The translations under genes and the position numbers were made by a program. Source: JBICHN01 sp043101845 (GTDB lineage Bacteria > Planctomycetota > Phycisphaerae > Phycisphaerales > UBA5793). From it: a DNA stretch of 64,000 nt. The notes under the pieces are model-generated. The model did no database searches. It was not told where the DNA came from and worked only from the letters and a program-made list of their open reading frames with translations. The stretch is from positions 1,922,001-1,986,000 of the forward strand of contig JBICHN010000011.1 of assembly GCA_043101845.1 (NCBI GenBank), given 5' to 3'. This document shows, piece after piece, positions 36,176-45,476 of this stretch (positions within the stretch are counted from its first letter, which is position 1; each line of letters opens with the position of its first letter).

Positions 36176-38230
36176 TCACGCCTCGTCGAGCGTTTTCAAC
36201 ACCTCGAGAAGGCGGGCTTCGTCCCAGACCTCCACTTTGAACTCCCGCGCCTTATCGAGCTTCGATCCCGCCTTTTCCCCGGCGATGACGAGATCGGTCT
36301 TCCTGGATACTGAGCCGCTGACGCGCGCTCCGTGTCGCTCGAGCACCTCACTCAACGCCTTGCGCTCGAAGGACTCGAGGGCGCCGGTCAGAACCACGGT
36401 TTTGTCCGCGAATGGGGAATCGGCCGCCGCGACCGCGTCGTCGTCGCCGAACTCCTCGCTCTCAAGCGACACGCCGGCGTCACGCAGCCGCTGAAAGGTC
36501 TCCGCCCCGGCGGGAGACTGCAGCCAGACATGAAGCGTCTCGGCAGTTACTGGTCCGAAGTCGGGTAGCGCTTCGAGCTCCTCGCGTGACGCGCGGAGCA
36601 GGTCGCTCTCATTCCGAAAGTTTCGCGCGAGCGTTCGCGCCGCCGTTGATCCGATGTGGCGAATGCCAAGTCCCGAGAGCACGCGCCGCAATCCGCGAGT
36701 GCGGGCCGCAGCGATCCCGTCGAGCATCTTGTCGACCTTCTTCTCACCCATGCCGTCAAGTTCGAGAAGTTCGTCACGGTACTTCCCGAGCCGAAAGATG
36801 TCCGCAAAGTGTTCGAGCGGGATGTTGGTCTGATCCCGAATGAGATCGATCGTTTTCTCGCCAAGTCCGTCGATATCCATCTGATCGCGGCCGACGAACC
36901 ACTTGAGTCGCTCGGCGATCTGCCCCGGGCACTCCGGATTGACGCAGTAGACTTTCGGTCCCTCGCGCTCCGTCGGCGTCTCACAGATGGGACACTTTTC
37001 GGGCGCCGCAATCGCTTTCGCCCCCTTCGGCCGCTTCGATTCGACGACCTTCACCACCTGCGGAATGACTTCACCAGCCTTCTCGATGAAGATGGTGTCG
37101 CCGACACGAATGTCCTTGCGCTCGATCTCTTCAATGTTGTGAAGCGTCGCGTGCTGGACGGTCGTGCCGGCGACGAAGACCGGCTCCATGGTCGCGCGCG
37201 GCGTCAGCGTACCGCCCTTCCCGACCTGCCAGTCCACTTTGAGAAGACGCGTCGTCGCCTGCTCGGCCGGGTACTTGTACGCGATGACCCAGCGCGGCGC
37301 CTTGCTTGTCGAACCAAGCGCATCCTGCATGGGCCAACTGTTGACGCGGACGACGACGCCATCGGTCGGCGCCTCGTACTCCCGACGCGCCTCGTCGAAC
37401 TCATCGATGAACTCGAGAATCTCATCGATCGACTCGCTGACCCGGACCTCATAGGCAGGAGTTCCCCATCGTCGCAGGTGCTCCACAAAGTCGCGATGCG
37501 TGAGAATGTCGAGGCCGTCAATCACTCCCCTGCCGTGTGCGATGAACTTGAGCTTTCGATCGGCGGTGAGTCGCGGATCGAGCGACTTGAGCGTGCCCGC
37601 GGTCATGTTTCGCGGATTCGCGAACAGAGGCTGTCCGTCGCCGGCGCGCTCGTCGTTGATCCGTTCGAATTCGGTGAAAGGCAGATAGACTTCACCCCGA
37701 ACTTCGACCACTGTGGGTGGCTCGCCCGTATCGAGTCGCAGCGGGACGGACCGAATGCGACGCACATTGTTGATGATGTCGTCTCCCCGGGCTCCATCTC
37801 CGCGCGTGAGCGCCTGAACGAGTTCACCGCGCTCATAGCGAAGACTCACCGCGACGCCGTCGATCTTGGGATCGACCGCGTATTCGACCGACTCATCCGG
37901 AAAGCGGTCTCCGAGAAGATCGCGCACGCGTCGCGCCCAGTCGCGAACTTCATCTTCGTTGTAGGTGTTGTCGATGGACATCATCGGCGCTGCATGCGCA
38001 ACGGTCTCGAAGCCATCGATCGGTTCGCCCCCCACGCGTTGGGTCGGGCTGTCGGGCGACTGCAATTCAGGATGGGTTTCCTCGAGGTCGAGAAGTTCTC
38101 GGACGAGCGCGTCGTATTCGGGATCGGCCATAGTCGGATCGGCGTCGATGAAGTACGCCCGGTCCGCTTCACGAATCACACGCCGAAGTTCCTCGACCCG
38201 CTTCCGAACTTGCGCCTTCGTCTTCGCCAT
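36176..38230 (-). CDS. ligA: NAD-dependent DNA ligase
   Basis: 684 aa, the usual LigA length. N-terminal Ia domain (READRAYFIDADPTMADPEYD), adenylation Lys122 in VDPKIDGVAVSL, motif RGEVYLPFTEFERIN, OB fold, four-Cys zinc finger (CPICETPTERE...VYCVNPECPG), HhH repeats (LSGLGIRHIGSTAARTLARN) and a C-terminal BRCT domain (FADKTVVLTGALESFERKAL). It seals nicks in replication and repair. ATG at 38230 lies 8 nt after a TACAAT and has no Shine-Dalgarno, so the mRNA is probably leaderless; the longer frame upstream is not real. Confidence 0.97.
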   Translation of the reverse strand: MAKTKAQVRKRVEELRRVIREADRAYFIDADPTMADPEYDALVRELLDLEETHPELQSPDSPTQRVGGEPIDGFETVAHAAPMMSIDNTYNEDEVRDWARRVRDLLGDRFPDESVEYAVDPKIDGVAVSLRYERGELVQALTRGDGARGDDIINNVRRIRSVPLRLDTGEPPTVVEVRGEVYLPFTEFERINDERAGDGQPLFANPRNMTAGTLKSLDPRLTADRKLKFIAHGRGVIDGLDILTHRDFVEHLRRWGTPAYEVRVSESIDEILEFIDEFDEARREYEAPTDGVVVRVNSWPMQDALGSTSKAPRWVIAYKYPAEQATTRLLKVDWQVGKGGTLTPRATMEPVFVAGTTVQHATLHNIEEIERKDIRVGDTIFIEKAGEVIPQVVKVVESKRPKGAKAIAAPEKCPICETPTEREGPKVYCVNPECPGQIAERLKWFVGRDQMDIDGLGEKTIDLIRDQTNIPLEHFADIFRLGKYRDELLELDGMGEKKVDKMLDGIAAARTRGLRRVLSGLGIRHIGSTAARTLARNFRNESDLLRASREELEALPDFGPVTAETLHVWLQSPAGAETFQRLRDAGVSLESEEFGDDDAVAAADSPFADKTVVLTGALESFERKALSEVLERHGARVSGSVSRKTDLVIAGEKAGSKLDKAREFKVEVWDEARLLEVLKTLDEA

Positions 38231-38238
38231 GGCCGACG

Positions 38239-38244
38239 ATTGTA
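38239..38244 (-). promoter_or_regulatory. Putative -10 element of leaderless ligA
   Basis: TACAAT on the minus strand, 8 nt upstream of the ligA ATG at 38230. The divergent kelch gene has a TACACT at 38290-38295 only 45 nt away on the other strand. Confidence 0.5.
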
Positions 38245-38336
38245 CCTTCGAAAGCGCGCGAAACGGTTCGCGCCGTCCGACCGCCGAGGTACACTCCATG
38301 GTGAACTTCGCCTGTTTGACCGCGTCCGAGAACACG

Positions 38337-39602
38337 ATGCTCAATGTTCGTTCCATCACGATCCTGATCGCAGCGACCATGGCTGGCGCGTGGACGACAT
38401 CCACCCCAGCCGACGCGGGCGGCGAGTGGTCCATCGAGCCGCGCCTGAGCATCCAGCGACAGGAAACCGGCGCTGTGAAAGTCGATCGTCGCGTTTATGT
38501 GTTCGGTGGTTTGCTGCCCGAGTTCCCATGGGTCGCGACGGACACGGTCGAGATCTTCGACGCCGACACGAACACTTGGTCAACCGGGCCGGCGATGCCC
38601 GAGGCTCGCGACCACATGGGCGTGGCGGCGTTCGGGGACCATGTCTATGTCATCGGGGGATACAACGGTGACTTCCTGGAACGCGACACGGTCTGGGTGC
38701 TCGACACCGTCACCGGAGAGTGGGCCGACGGCCCGCGACTTCCCGAAGCGCGCGGCGCCGGATGGGCGGTCACGGTCGCTGACCGAATCTATTACTTCGG
38801 CGGAACGCGCGCAAGCGGTTCTCTCGCGTCAACCACCTACATCCTCGATCCCATTGCGGGCGAATGGTCACAGGGCGCGGACCTCCCGACACCCCGCGAA
38901 CATCTGAACGCCGTAGCGCTGAATGGGTTCATCCATGTGCTGGGCGGTCGGGCGCCGGACGAAACCGACGCCCATGAACGGTACGACCCGATCAATGATG
39001 AATGGGTGTCGCTCGCCCCTATGCCCACGGCTCGATCCGCCATCGCGTGCGCGGTGATCGACGACCAGATCGTCGCCTGTGGTGGCACGCGGGCGCCCGG
39101 TGTGGGCGGCGGCGCCTATCGCGTCACCGAAATCTATGACCCGGCCGCCGACGACTGGACACGACAGGCGCCGATGATCTTTCCGAGGCACGGCCTTGCC
39201 GCGGTCAATCTCGACGGGCGCCTTTTCATTCCCGGCGGCGGCCAGGGAAGCGGACTCGGGCCCACCGACTGGGTCGACAGCTTCACACCTGGTCCGACGC
39301 TACGGGTACAAGGCCGATGCCCGGGTCCGGCGACTCTGCTCGCCTCGAAGAATGCCCCACAGGCGCGGGTCACCTTTGCCTTCGCGTTTGGACAGGGATC
39401 GCTCATCATCCCTTCCGGATTCCCGTGCACGGGGATCGAGACCGGGCTCGATCGCACGGCCCGGATTGGCGGGACGGCGCGCTCCGATTCGAACGGCGTC
39501 GCACGCTTTGACGCGATGCTTCCGTCCAATGCATGTGGGTCGATCGTGATTCAGGCGATTGATATCGATCGCTGTCGAACAAGCAATCTCGTCAAGCCTT
39601 AA
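38337..39602 (+). CDS. Secreted kelch-repeat protein with planctomycete C-terminal module
   Basis: 421 aa from ATG at 38337 (in-frame GTG 38301 and ATG 38298 are alternatives, the GTG lying 5 nt after a TACACT). Signal peptide ending STPADA. Residues ~35-320 hold about five kelch repeats, each with a Gly-Gly and a W (VYVFGGLLPEFPW, VYVIGGYNGDFLE, IYYFGGTRASGS, IHVLGGRAPDETD, IVACGGTRAPGVG), forming a beta-propeller. The last ~95 residues (RCPGPATLLASKNAPQ ... NACGSIVIQAIDIDRC) form a separate module resembling the end of many planctomycete secreted proteins. Probably binds glycans or proteins outside the cytoplasm (inference). Confidence 0.8.
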   Translation: MLNVRSITILIAATMAGAWTTSTPADAGGEWSIEPRLSIQRQETGAVKVDRRVYVFGGLLPEFPWVATDTVEIFDADTNTWSTGPAMPEARDHMGVAAFGDHVYVIGGYNGDFLERDTVWVLDTVTGEWADGPRLPEARGAGWAVTVADRIYYFGGTRASGSLASTTYILDPIAGEWSQGADLPTPREHLNAVALNGFIHVLGGRAPDETDAHERYDPINDEWVSLAPMPTARSAIACAVIDDQIVACGGTRAPGVGGGAYRVTEIYDPAADDWTRQAPMIFPRHGLAAVNLDGRLFIPGGGQGSGLGPTDWVDSFTPGPTLRVQGRCPGPATLLASKNAPQARVTFAFAFGQGSLIIPSGFPCTGIETGLDRTARIGGTARSDSNGVARFDAMLPSNACGSIVIQAIDIDRCRTSNLVKP

Positions 39603-39609
39603 GCCGCGG

Positions 39610-41979
39610 TCAGAGCAGATCGATCGGATCGACATCGACGGCGGCCGTCGCGTCCGACTTGACAAGTCCTTCGTTCCGCGCCGCGGTGAGGAGCCACTGA
39701 ATCGGCGCCGGCCCTTCGGCGCTGAGCACTTCGAGGCTCTGGCGGTGATGATCCGCGACGCGCGAAAGCGGACACGGGGCCGGACCGCGAATGCGCAGTC
39801 GCGGCACACCGAGCGTCGTGGACTCCCGGATTGCGGTCCCCGCGAGTTCACGGAGTCGATCAGCGAGTTCGCTGGCGCGCCTCACGCAGCGGGTGTAGTC
39901 GCGATCGCGAATGACCACCCGGGCCATGCGTCCAATGGGCGGAAGCGCCGCGCTTCCCCGGTCTCGAAGCTCCTGCTCGGCGAATCCCGGATAGTCATGC
40001 GCCGCGGCATACCGGATCGCTGAGAATTCGGGCTGAAATGTCTGGACGATGACGCGTCCGCGGCGGGCGCCCCGCCCCGCCCGGCCGGCGACCTGGGCGA
40101 CGACCTGAAAGGTCCGTTCCGCCGCCCGGAAATCCGGGAGGTTGATCGCGGTGTCGGCGTTGACGACTCCGACGAGTCGGACATTCGGAAAGTCGAGACC
40201 CTTGGCGATCATCTGGGTCCCCACGAGCACCTGAATCTCCTCTCGCCGAAACCGTTCGAGGGCCTCGTGGTAATGTCGCCCGGACTGCATCGTGTCGGAA
40301 TCCATGCGCAGCATGGTCTCGCCGGAGATCAGTCGCGGAAACTTCCGGGTAAGTTCCTCTTCGATTCGCTGTGTTCCGAGTCCGAAGGTATTCACACGCT
40401 TGCTGCAGTCCGGGCACCGCTCCGGCAGCTTCTGCTCGGCTTCGCAGTGGTGACACCGCACGAGACCGCCCCGGGGCAACGCTCGGTCTTTGTGAAAGAC
40501 CATCGCGGCGTCACAGTGGTCGCAACTCATCACCCAGCCGCAGTTCTGATCCGGACAGGAGATGTAATTCGCGTACCCACGGCGATTCAGGAGCAGCATC
40601 GCCTGGCCATCCACTTCAAGTGTGTGATGCAACGCGCTTTCCAGCGTGGGGCCGAGCAGATGAACCTGCTTGTCGGTCCATCCTCGAGCCTGACGCTCCC
40701 GCATAAGGTCGACAATGGTCACTTCGGGAAGCTGCGCGCCCGGAACGCGATCGCGGAGCTCATGCCAGTCAAACGCGCGGCGCGCTCTCGCGTTGTAGTA
40801 GGTTTCAAGCGATGGCGTCGCCGATCCGAGAACGACCGTGGCGCCGGAGAGCTGCGCGCGCTTGATCGCGACATCGCGGCCGTGGTAGCGCGGCGCCTGA
40901 TCCTGTTTGTACGCGCCATCATGTTCCTCATCGACGATGAGCAAGCCGAGCGCATGATCGTCAAACGGAGCGAAGACCGCCGAGCGAGCGCCGACGACCA
41001 CACGCGCCTCGGCGCGGCGTATCAGGTCCCACTGATGATGTCGCTGCGCCGCGGTCAACCCGCTGTGAAGGATCGCGACTGAATCACCGAACCAGGCGCG
41101 GAAACGCCGGCTCGTCTGCGGAGTGAGCGAGATCTCCGGCACGAGGACTATTGATCGCCGCCCGCGTTCGAGGGCGCGTTGGATGAGGTGCAGATAGACC
41201 TCGGTCTTCCCGCTGCCGGTGACGCCGAAGAGCACATGAACGCCGAAACCTTTCGACGCGGCGCCATCAATCGCACGAATCGCGCTCAGCTGGTCCCCGG
41301 TGAGTTCGACATGCTTCCGCGCTTCGGTCGCCGCCTCGTCCCACAACGCATGGACCGTCGAACGGCGGACCCGTTCGAGAAGTCCCAACTCGACCAGGCG
41401 ATTGACGCTCGCGACGGTCTTCGCGCCGGCCATTCGAGCGAGATCGCGCGGGTCGAGGGGCCGCACCTCGGACTCCGCCATCGAGTTCAATACCAGACGC
41501 TGCTGCTTCGTGAGTTTGAGCTCCGGCGTCGGCGCCGCCTCCGCCGCCGCCACCTCCCGGCCCTTCGGACTCACATCAACCAGCCAGCGTACGACCCGTC
41601 CTGTTCCTTTCTTGACCGCCGCAGGCAGCATGGCCGCGTACACCGTGCCCAACGGACAGCAGTAATAGCCGGCCATCCATCGGCCGAGTTCGAGCAACTC
41701 CGGTGTAAGTCGCCCGCCGTGCGGATCGCGCTTCCGCACCGCTTTCAACTTCGCGGGGTCGAGCGCATCCTCGACCCCGACTTCAACGACAATCCCAGGT
41801 GTCGCCCGATCGCCGCGGCCCAGCGGCACGATGACCCGGTCACCGATCTCGATCGCGCCAAGGCTGGATGGCGCGAGGTAGGTCAGGCCCTGCGGAGCCG
41901 TATCGATCGCCCGTTCCGGCGCGACGCGAACGAGCACGCCGTCGAGGTCTTCATCGCGTTGAAAGAGTCCACTCGTCAC
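39610..41979 (-). CDS. priA: Primosomal protein N' (replication restart helicase)
   Basis: 789 aa. N-terminal DNA-binding domain (VRVAPERAIDTAPQGLTYLA), Walker A LFGVTGSGKTEVYLHLI near residue 253, DEEHD box (LLIVDEEHDGAYKQDQAPRY), helicase motifs including VVLGSATPSLETYYNA, an eight-Cys zinc module (CPDQNCGWVMSCDHCDA...RCHHCEAEQKLPERCPDC) and VAQVAGRAGRGARRGRV. It restarts stalled forks. GTG start at 41979 with GGAGG very close upstream. Confidence 0.95.
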   Translation of the reverse strand: MTSGLFQRDEDLDGVLVRVAPERAIDTAPQGLTYLAPSSLGAIEIGDRVIVPLGRGDRATPGIVVEVGVEDALDPAKLKAVRKRDPHGGRLTPELLELGRWMAGYYCCPLGTVYAAMLPAAVKKGTGRVVRWLVDVSPKGREVAAAEAAPTPELKLTKQQRLVLNSMAESEVRPLDPRDLARMAGAKTVASVNRLVELGLLERVRRSTVHALWDEAATEARKHVELTGDQLSAIRAIDGAASKGFGVHVLFGVTGSGKTEVYLHLIQRALERGRRSIVLVPEISLTPQTSRRFRAWFGDSVAILHSGLTAAQRHHQWDLIRRAEARVVVGARSAVFAPFDDHALGLLIVDEEHDGAYKQDQAPRYHGRDVAIKRAQLSGATVVLGSATPSLETYYNARARRAFDWHELRDRVPGAQLPEVTIVDLMRERQARGWTDKQVHLLGPTLESALHHTLEVDGQAMLLLNRRGYANYISCPDQNCGWVMSCDHCDAAMVFHKDRALPRGGLVRCHHCEAEQKLPERCPDCSKRVNTFGLGTQRIEEELTRKFPRLISGETMLRMDSDTMQSGRHYHEALERFRREEIQVLVGTQMIAKGLDFPNVRLVGVVNADTAINLPDFRAAERTFQVVAQVAGRAGRGARRGRVIVQTFQPEFSAIRYAAAHDYPGFAEQELRDRGSAALPPIGRMARVVIRDRDYTRCVRRASELADRLRELAGTAIRESTTLGVPRLRIRGPAPCPLSRVADHHRQSLEVLSAEGPAPIQWLLTAARNEGLVKSDATAAVDVDPIDLL

Positions 41980-42026
41980 GGCGCCTCCACACTAACCCGC
42001 GCCTGCCGGCGACGCAACGCGCATGC

Positions 42027-42055
42027 AAAAGCGGGCCGACGAGTCGTCGGCCCGC
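42027..42055 (-). terminator. Intrinsic terminator after the TPR/alpha-CTD gene
   Basis: Minus-strand transcript GCGGGCCGAC-GACTC-GTCGGCCCGC followed by TTTT: a 10-bp GC stem, 5-nt loop and U-tract. It lies 37 nt after the stop at 42092, between that gene and priA. Confidence 0.85.
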
Positions 42056-42091
42056 TTCGAGATTACCATCGAACGATCGAAGAGTCGTCAC

Positions 42092-43036
42092 TCAGGTGGC
42101 GCGGAGTTCACGGAGACCAAGTCCGAGCTCGTTGAGCTTTTCCTTGATCTCGACAAGGCTCGTCGATCCAAAATTCTTGACGCCGAGCAATTCCGCCTCG
42201 GTCCGGGCGCACAGGTCGGCGATGGACTGACATCCAAGGGTCTGCAGCGCCTTACGGGCACGGACAGACAGGTCGAGATCGCTGACCGGCTTCTGCAGAA
42301 GATGTTCCTGCGGACTGCCCTTCAGGCTCTCGTAGACCTCGCGTCGAACCATGTCGTGCTGTTCGTCGAGACCCTGACCGAGTCGCAGGCCCTTCGAGGA
42401 GAGCATCTCCTTGATCTCCTGCAGGCTCGTCTCGCCGAAGTTCTTGTACCCAAGCAGCTCGGCTTCGGTCGTGCGCAGGAGATCGCCCAGGGTCCGGATG
42501 TTCATCTTCTTGAGGCAGTTCCGGGCGCGGACGGAGAGTTCAAAGTCCGTCACGGGCGTGTCGAGCAACGCATTTCGCTTCACGAGGATGCGCTCGTGCT
42601 CCTCGTCAATCTCCATATCGAAGGAGGCGATGACATCCTTCATGTATTCGCGGGCGCGCGGATGATTCGGGCTCGTGTCGAGCACCTGACGAAGGCACTT
42701 CTCGGCCTTTCGGTAGTAACCCCGGTCTTCGTAACACACCGAGAGATTCATGAGGGCGTTGATGTGCGGCGGAGAGTGGTCGACGCAGCGCTCGTAAAGC
42801 GCGAGAGCCTCATCCTCCTCGCCGACCAGGTCGAGGTTGTACGCGAGTCGGAAGGCGGCCTCGACATTCTCAGGGTCGAACTGCAGCGCCTTTCGGTACG
42901 CGTTCACCGCGCCCTCCCGGTCGCCGAGACGCTCCGCGTTCTCAGCGGTCAGGAACTGGGAACGGCTCGCCTCTTCATCGCGGGTCACGGTCTCACCGGA
43001 TGCGCCGATGAGCATCTCCATCGCGTCTTCGGACAT
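42092..43036 (-). CDS. TPR protein with two RNA polymerase alpha-CTD-like domains
   Basis: 314 aa. Residues ~28-140 form three TPRs (REGAVNAYRKALQFDPENVE, DEALALYERCVDHSP, RKAEKCLRQVLDTSPNHPRA). Residues ~158-225 and ~248-311 are two copies of the RNA polymerase alpha C-terminal fold: LSVRARNCLKKMNIRTLGDL...NFGETSLQEIKEML and LSVRARKALQTLGCQSIADL...NFGSTSLVEIKEKL. The Arg that contacts DNA in E. coli alpha-CTD (R265) has a counterpart in both copies; the Asn268 equivalent is kept in the first only. No alpha N-terminal domain is present, so this is not RpoA. A transcription-associated or DNA-binding adaptor is likely (inference). Followed by an intrinsic terminator. Confidence 0.88.
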   Translation of the reverse strand: MSEDAMEMLIGASGETVTRDEEASRSQFLTAENAERLGDREGAVNAYRKALQFDPENVEAAFRLAYNLDLVGEEDEALALYERCVDHSPPHINALMNLSVCYEDRGYYRKAEKCLRQVLDTSPNHPRAREYMKDVIASFDMEIDEEHERILVKRNALLDTPVTDFELSVRARNCLKKMNIRTLGDLLRTTEAELLGYKNFGETSLQEIKEMLSSKGLRLGQGLDEQHDMVRREVYESLKGSPQEHLLQKPVSDLDLSVRARKALQTLGCQSIADLCARTEAELLGVKNFGSTSLVEIKEKLNELGLGLRELRAT

Positions 43037-43155
43037 GCGTCAAATATCCCTGTATTGGCTGTGCTGATCTGAGTTCGGCGGCTGCGATTGGATCGCGAAT
43101 ACCGATTATTGCATCGTAGGCGGGGCAAGGCGAATCGGGCCCGACCCGTCCAAGG

Positions 43156-43656
43156 TCACTCGGCTTCAAAGAGCCCGGTCTGGCCGGGAGTCTCCCGCGA
43201 CGCCCGCTCCTTGGACTCGGACGCGGCCTCGATGAAGTCGTCGACATCATGGAAATCGCGATACACGCTTGCAAACCGGACATAAGCGACCTGACTGAGC
43301 CGACGCAGGCGCGCCGCGACCCGGTCTCCAATGACATCCGTCGCCACTTCCCGATCGAAATCGCGATACAACTCCTCTTCGACCTCGTCCACGATGCACT
43401 GCTTCTGGTCGGCCGTAATCGGCAGCTTCCCGCACGCGGCCTCGATTCCCGCGAGCATCTTCTGCGCATCGAACGCCTGACGGCTTCCGTCCCGCTTGAT
43501 CACCATGAGCCGCACCCCGGCCTCGACCCGCTCGTAGGTTGTGAACCGCTTCTCGCACTTCTCGCAGACCCGGCGACGGCGGATCGCCCGACCGCCGTCG
43601 GTCGCACGGCTGTCGATGACCCGGTCTTCATTCTGTCCACAATACGGGCAGATCAC
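43156..43656 (-). CDS. nrdR: Transcriptional repressor NrdR
   Basis: 166 aa from GTG at 43656. Zinc ribbon CPYCGQNEDRVIDSR...RRVCEKCEKRFTTYERVE (four Cys), then an ATP-cone (LMVIKRDGSRQAFDAQKML) ending near residue 140. NrdR senses ATP/dATP and represses ribonucleotide reductase genes; none of those is in the window. The C-terminal ~20 residues are an acidic extension. The GTG is 7 nt after TATAGG, another leaderless-type start; the frame upstream of it lacks family similarity. Confidence 0.93.
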   Translation of the reverse strand: MICPYCGQNEDRVIDSRATDGGRAIRRRRVCEKCEKRFTTYERVEAGVRLMVIKRDGSRQAFDAQKMLAGIEAACGKLPITADQKQCIVDEVEEELYRDFDREVATDVIGDRVAARLRRLSQVAYVRFASVYRDFHDVDDFIEAASESKERASRETPGQTGLFEAE

Positions 43657-43663
43657 GGCCAAT

Positions 43664-43669
43664 CCTATA
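43664..43669 (-). promoter_or_regulatory. Putative -10 element of leaderless nrdR
   Basis: TATAGG (part of TGGTATAGG) on the minus strand, 7 nt before the GTG at 43656; no Shine-Dalgarno between. Confidence 0.4.
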
Positions 43670-43741
43670 CCACAAGATGGCGCGGGTTGAAACCCGTCCG
43701 CGCGGAGATGTAGTGGACATCGGCGGAGTCGGCGCGCTCCG

Positions 43742-45427
43742 TCACCTGCTCGGAAGCACCGGCTCGACATCCTTCTTGTGATTCACCATGACGGTGTAGT
43801 CGATCCGGGTGGCGCGATCCGCCGGATCGACACCGAGTCGAACATCCCATCGGAGTAACCCGAGGGGTCGAATCTCGTCGCGATAGACCTTGTCATCGGT
43901 CAACGGATCACTCATATCCGTCACCGAGAGACGGACCCGATCGTCCCTCGACACGGGGATCCGGTCCCAGAGTTCGAGTTCAATCGGCCGACCGGTTTCG
44001 TTTCGAAGGCTGAGTCGTATGTCGGTCGTCGTCTCCCGTCCGTCGCCGAGAAGACCGGTGTTTCGTGTGCGCTCCCGCCGAATGACCCGGTGCGCGGTCA
44101 CCCGGTCGTCGGCGCCGAAGAAGAGCTCGAATTTCTCCTCGGGCGCCACATGCGGGAGCCGCGTAGCGCCCGCGTATTCGTCCCCAAGAAAGACGGCGGC
44201 CTCGCCGGGGAGGAAGTGCGCCCGGCTCGTATTCGTAATCGTGCCACGGAGGTAGGCGTGTTCGGAGAGCAACGGCGCTGCGACATAATGAAAATCGGGC
44301 CGGCTCGAAAGGGACAGCATCCGGATGCGGGCCGCTTCGGGCGCCGCGCTTCGAATCGACACCCGACCGGGAGAGCGATAGCTCGTCAACGGCGCCGAGA
44401 CCTTGTTCGTGTCGGGAGTTCGTCCCCCGAGTACTCCGCTGAATACTTCGTCCGCGTCTCGGCTCGATGGCGCCGAACCGGCCTTCGTGGCTCGCATGTA
44501 GAGTGGATCGAGCGAAGGTGGCCGCGTTGGAACAATCGCCTCACCTGTCGAGAGCGTGAGCGCCGTGTTGATCCAGTCTTCGCCGGACGACTGGCGCACG
44601 AGCGCTTCGTAATCGACGCGGGCCTGGCCATCTTCCGGCGTCGCGCGAATGGTGTACGACGGTGTCCATCCCGCGTCGGTCACGAGATAGGCGAGACTTA
44701 CCCGCGTCGTTGATTCAGCGAGTTCGGTGACCGACAGGGTGATCTCGGCCGCGAGGATCGTGGCGTCCTCCGCGATTCGGCGAGCCCAGTCCGAATCGAT
44801 TGTCGCGAGTTCGTCTGAAGCTTCGAGACGCCGCGCCTCGAGTCCCTGGCGGGACGAGAGCAGTTTCCGCTGTTGCTCGGCGAGGTACTCGCTGACTCGC
44901 GTGAGTTCGTCGAGATCGACCTCGCCACCGCCAAGATCTCCCGCGACTCCCTGCGCAGTGCGTTCGGCGATCGCGTCAAAGAGTTCACCCTGCTTACGCA
45001 GAACTTCCATTTCCTGGTCGATTCCGGCGATCTCAGCCGCGAGCGCCTGTCTCCGCTCCATGTACACTGGTTGATCGGTGGTGAACAGGCTTCGATTGCG
45101 CACGGGGAGCACCTCGACCCCGTCGATACTCGCCCCTGGACCGGCGAACGCGCGAACGCTCTGCGAATCGAGGCCGGCCGGCAACCCGATGACGCGCACG
45201 ACATACCGGCCCGAACCGAGTTCGAGATCCACCTGACGAGTCACCGCCGCTCGGTCGGGATAGACCACGACATCGACGACCTCGCCGCGAGACTCGATCG
45301 TGTCGTTCGTCTTTGAGGTTTCGTTGACCGTCTGACTCGCTGCGGGAGACGCGAAGGAGACCGCAAGAAGTGTGACCCCGAGCATGAGGACTCCGAGGAG
45401 TCGGGGAGATCGCTTCGACTCGCTCAT
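43742..45427 (-). CDS. DUF4139/DUF4140 (MuiA-like) exported protein
   Basis: 561 aa. Signal peptide (LLGVLMLGVTLLAVSFASPAASQ). The N-terminal DUF4140 region has VVDVVVYPDRAAVTRQVDLE, followed by a coiled-coil (~110-215; EIAGIDQEMEVLRKQGEL). The DUF4139 beta-domain begins with VSLAYLVTDAGWTPSYTIRA and includes DWINTALTLSTGEAIVPTRP. The family includes proteins annotated as mucoidy inhibitor A; its biochemical role is unknown. It lies 49 nt below nuoF on the same strand and may be cotranscribed with it. Confidence 0.82.
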   Translation of the reverse strand: MSESKRSPRLLGVLMLGVTLLAVSFASPAASQTVNETSKTNDTIESRGEVVDVVVYPDRAAVTRQVDLELGSGRYVVRVIGLPAGLDSQSVRAFAGPGASIDGVEVLPVRNRSLFTTDQPVYMERRQALAAEIAGIDQEMEVLRKQGELFDAIAERTAQGVAGDLGGGEVDLDELTRVSEYLAEQQRKLLSSRQGLEARRLEASDELATIDSDWARRIAEDATILAAEITLSVTELAESTTRVSLAYLVTDAGWTPSYTIRATPEDGQARVDYEALVRQSSGEDWINTALTLSTGEAIVPTRPPSLDPLYMRATKAGSAPSSRDADEVFSGVLGGRTPDTNKVSAPLTSYRSPGRVSIRSAAPEAARIRMLSLSSRPDFHYVAAPLLSEHAYLRGTITNTSRAHFLPGEAAVFLGDEYAGATRLPHVAPEEKFELFFGADDRVTAHRVIRRERTRNTGLLGDGRETTTDIRLSLRNETGRPIELELWDRIPVSRDDRVRLSVTDMSDPLTDDKVYRDEIRPLGLLRWDVRLGVDPADRATRIDYTVMVNHKKDVEPVLPSR

Positions 45428-45476
45428 CGAGAATCCTCCGGAACTGGGCGTCGCGGCAGCAATCCGTTGACCGACC

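Noticed and set aside
36656..38671. 671-codon open frame on the plus strand opposite ligA
   Set aside because: It is antisense to an intact LigA with every motif, has low-complexity charged sequence and no recognisable domain; long antisense frames are expected at this GC content.
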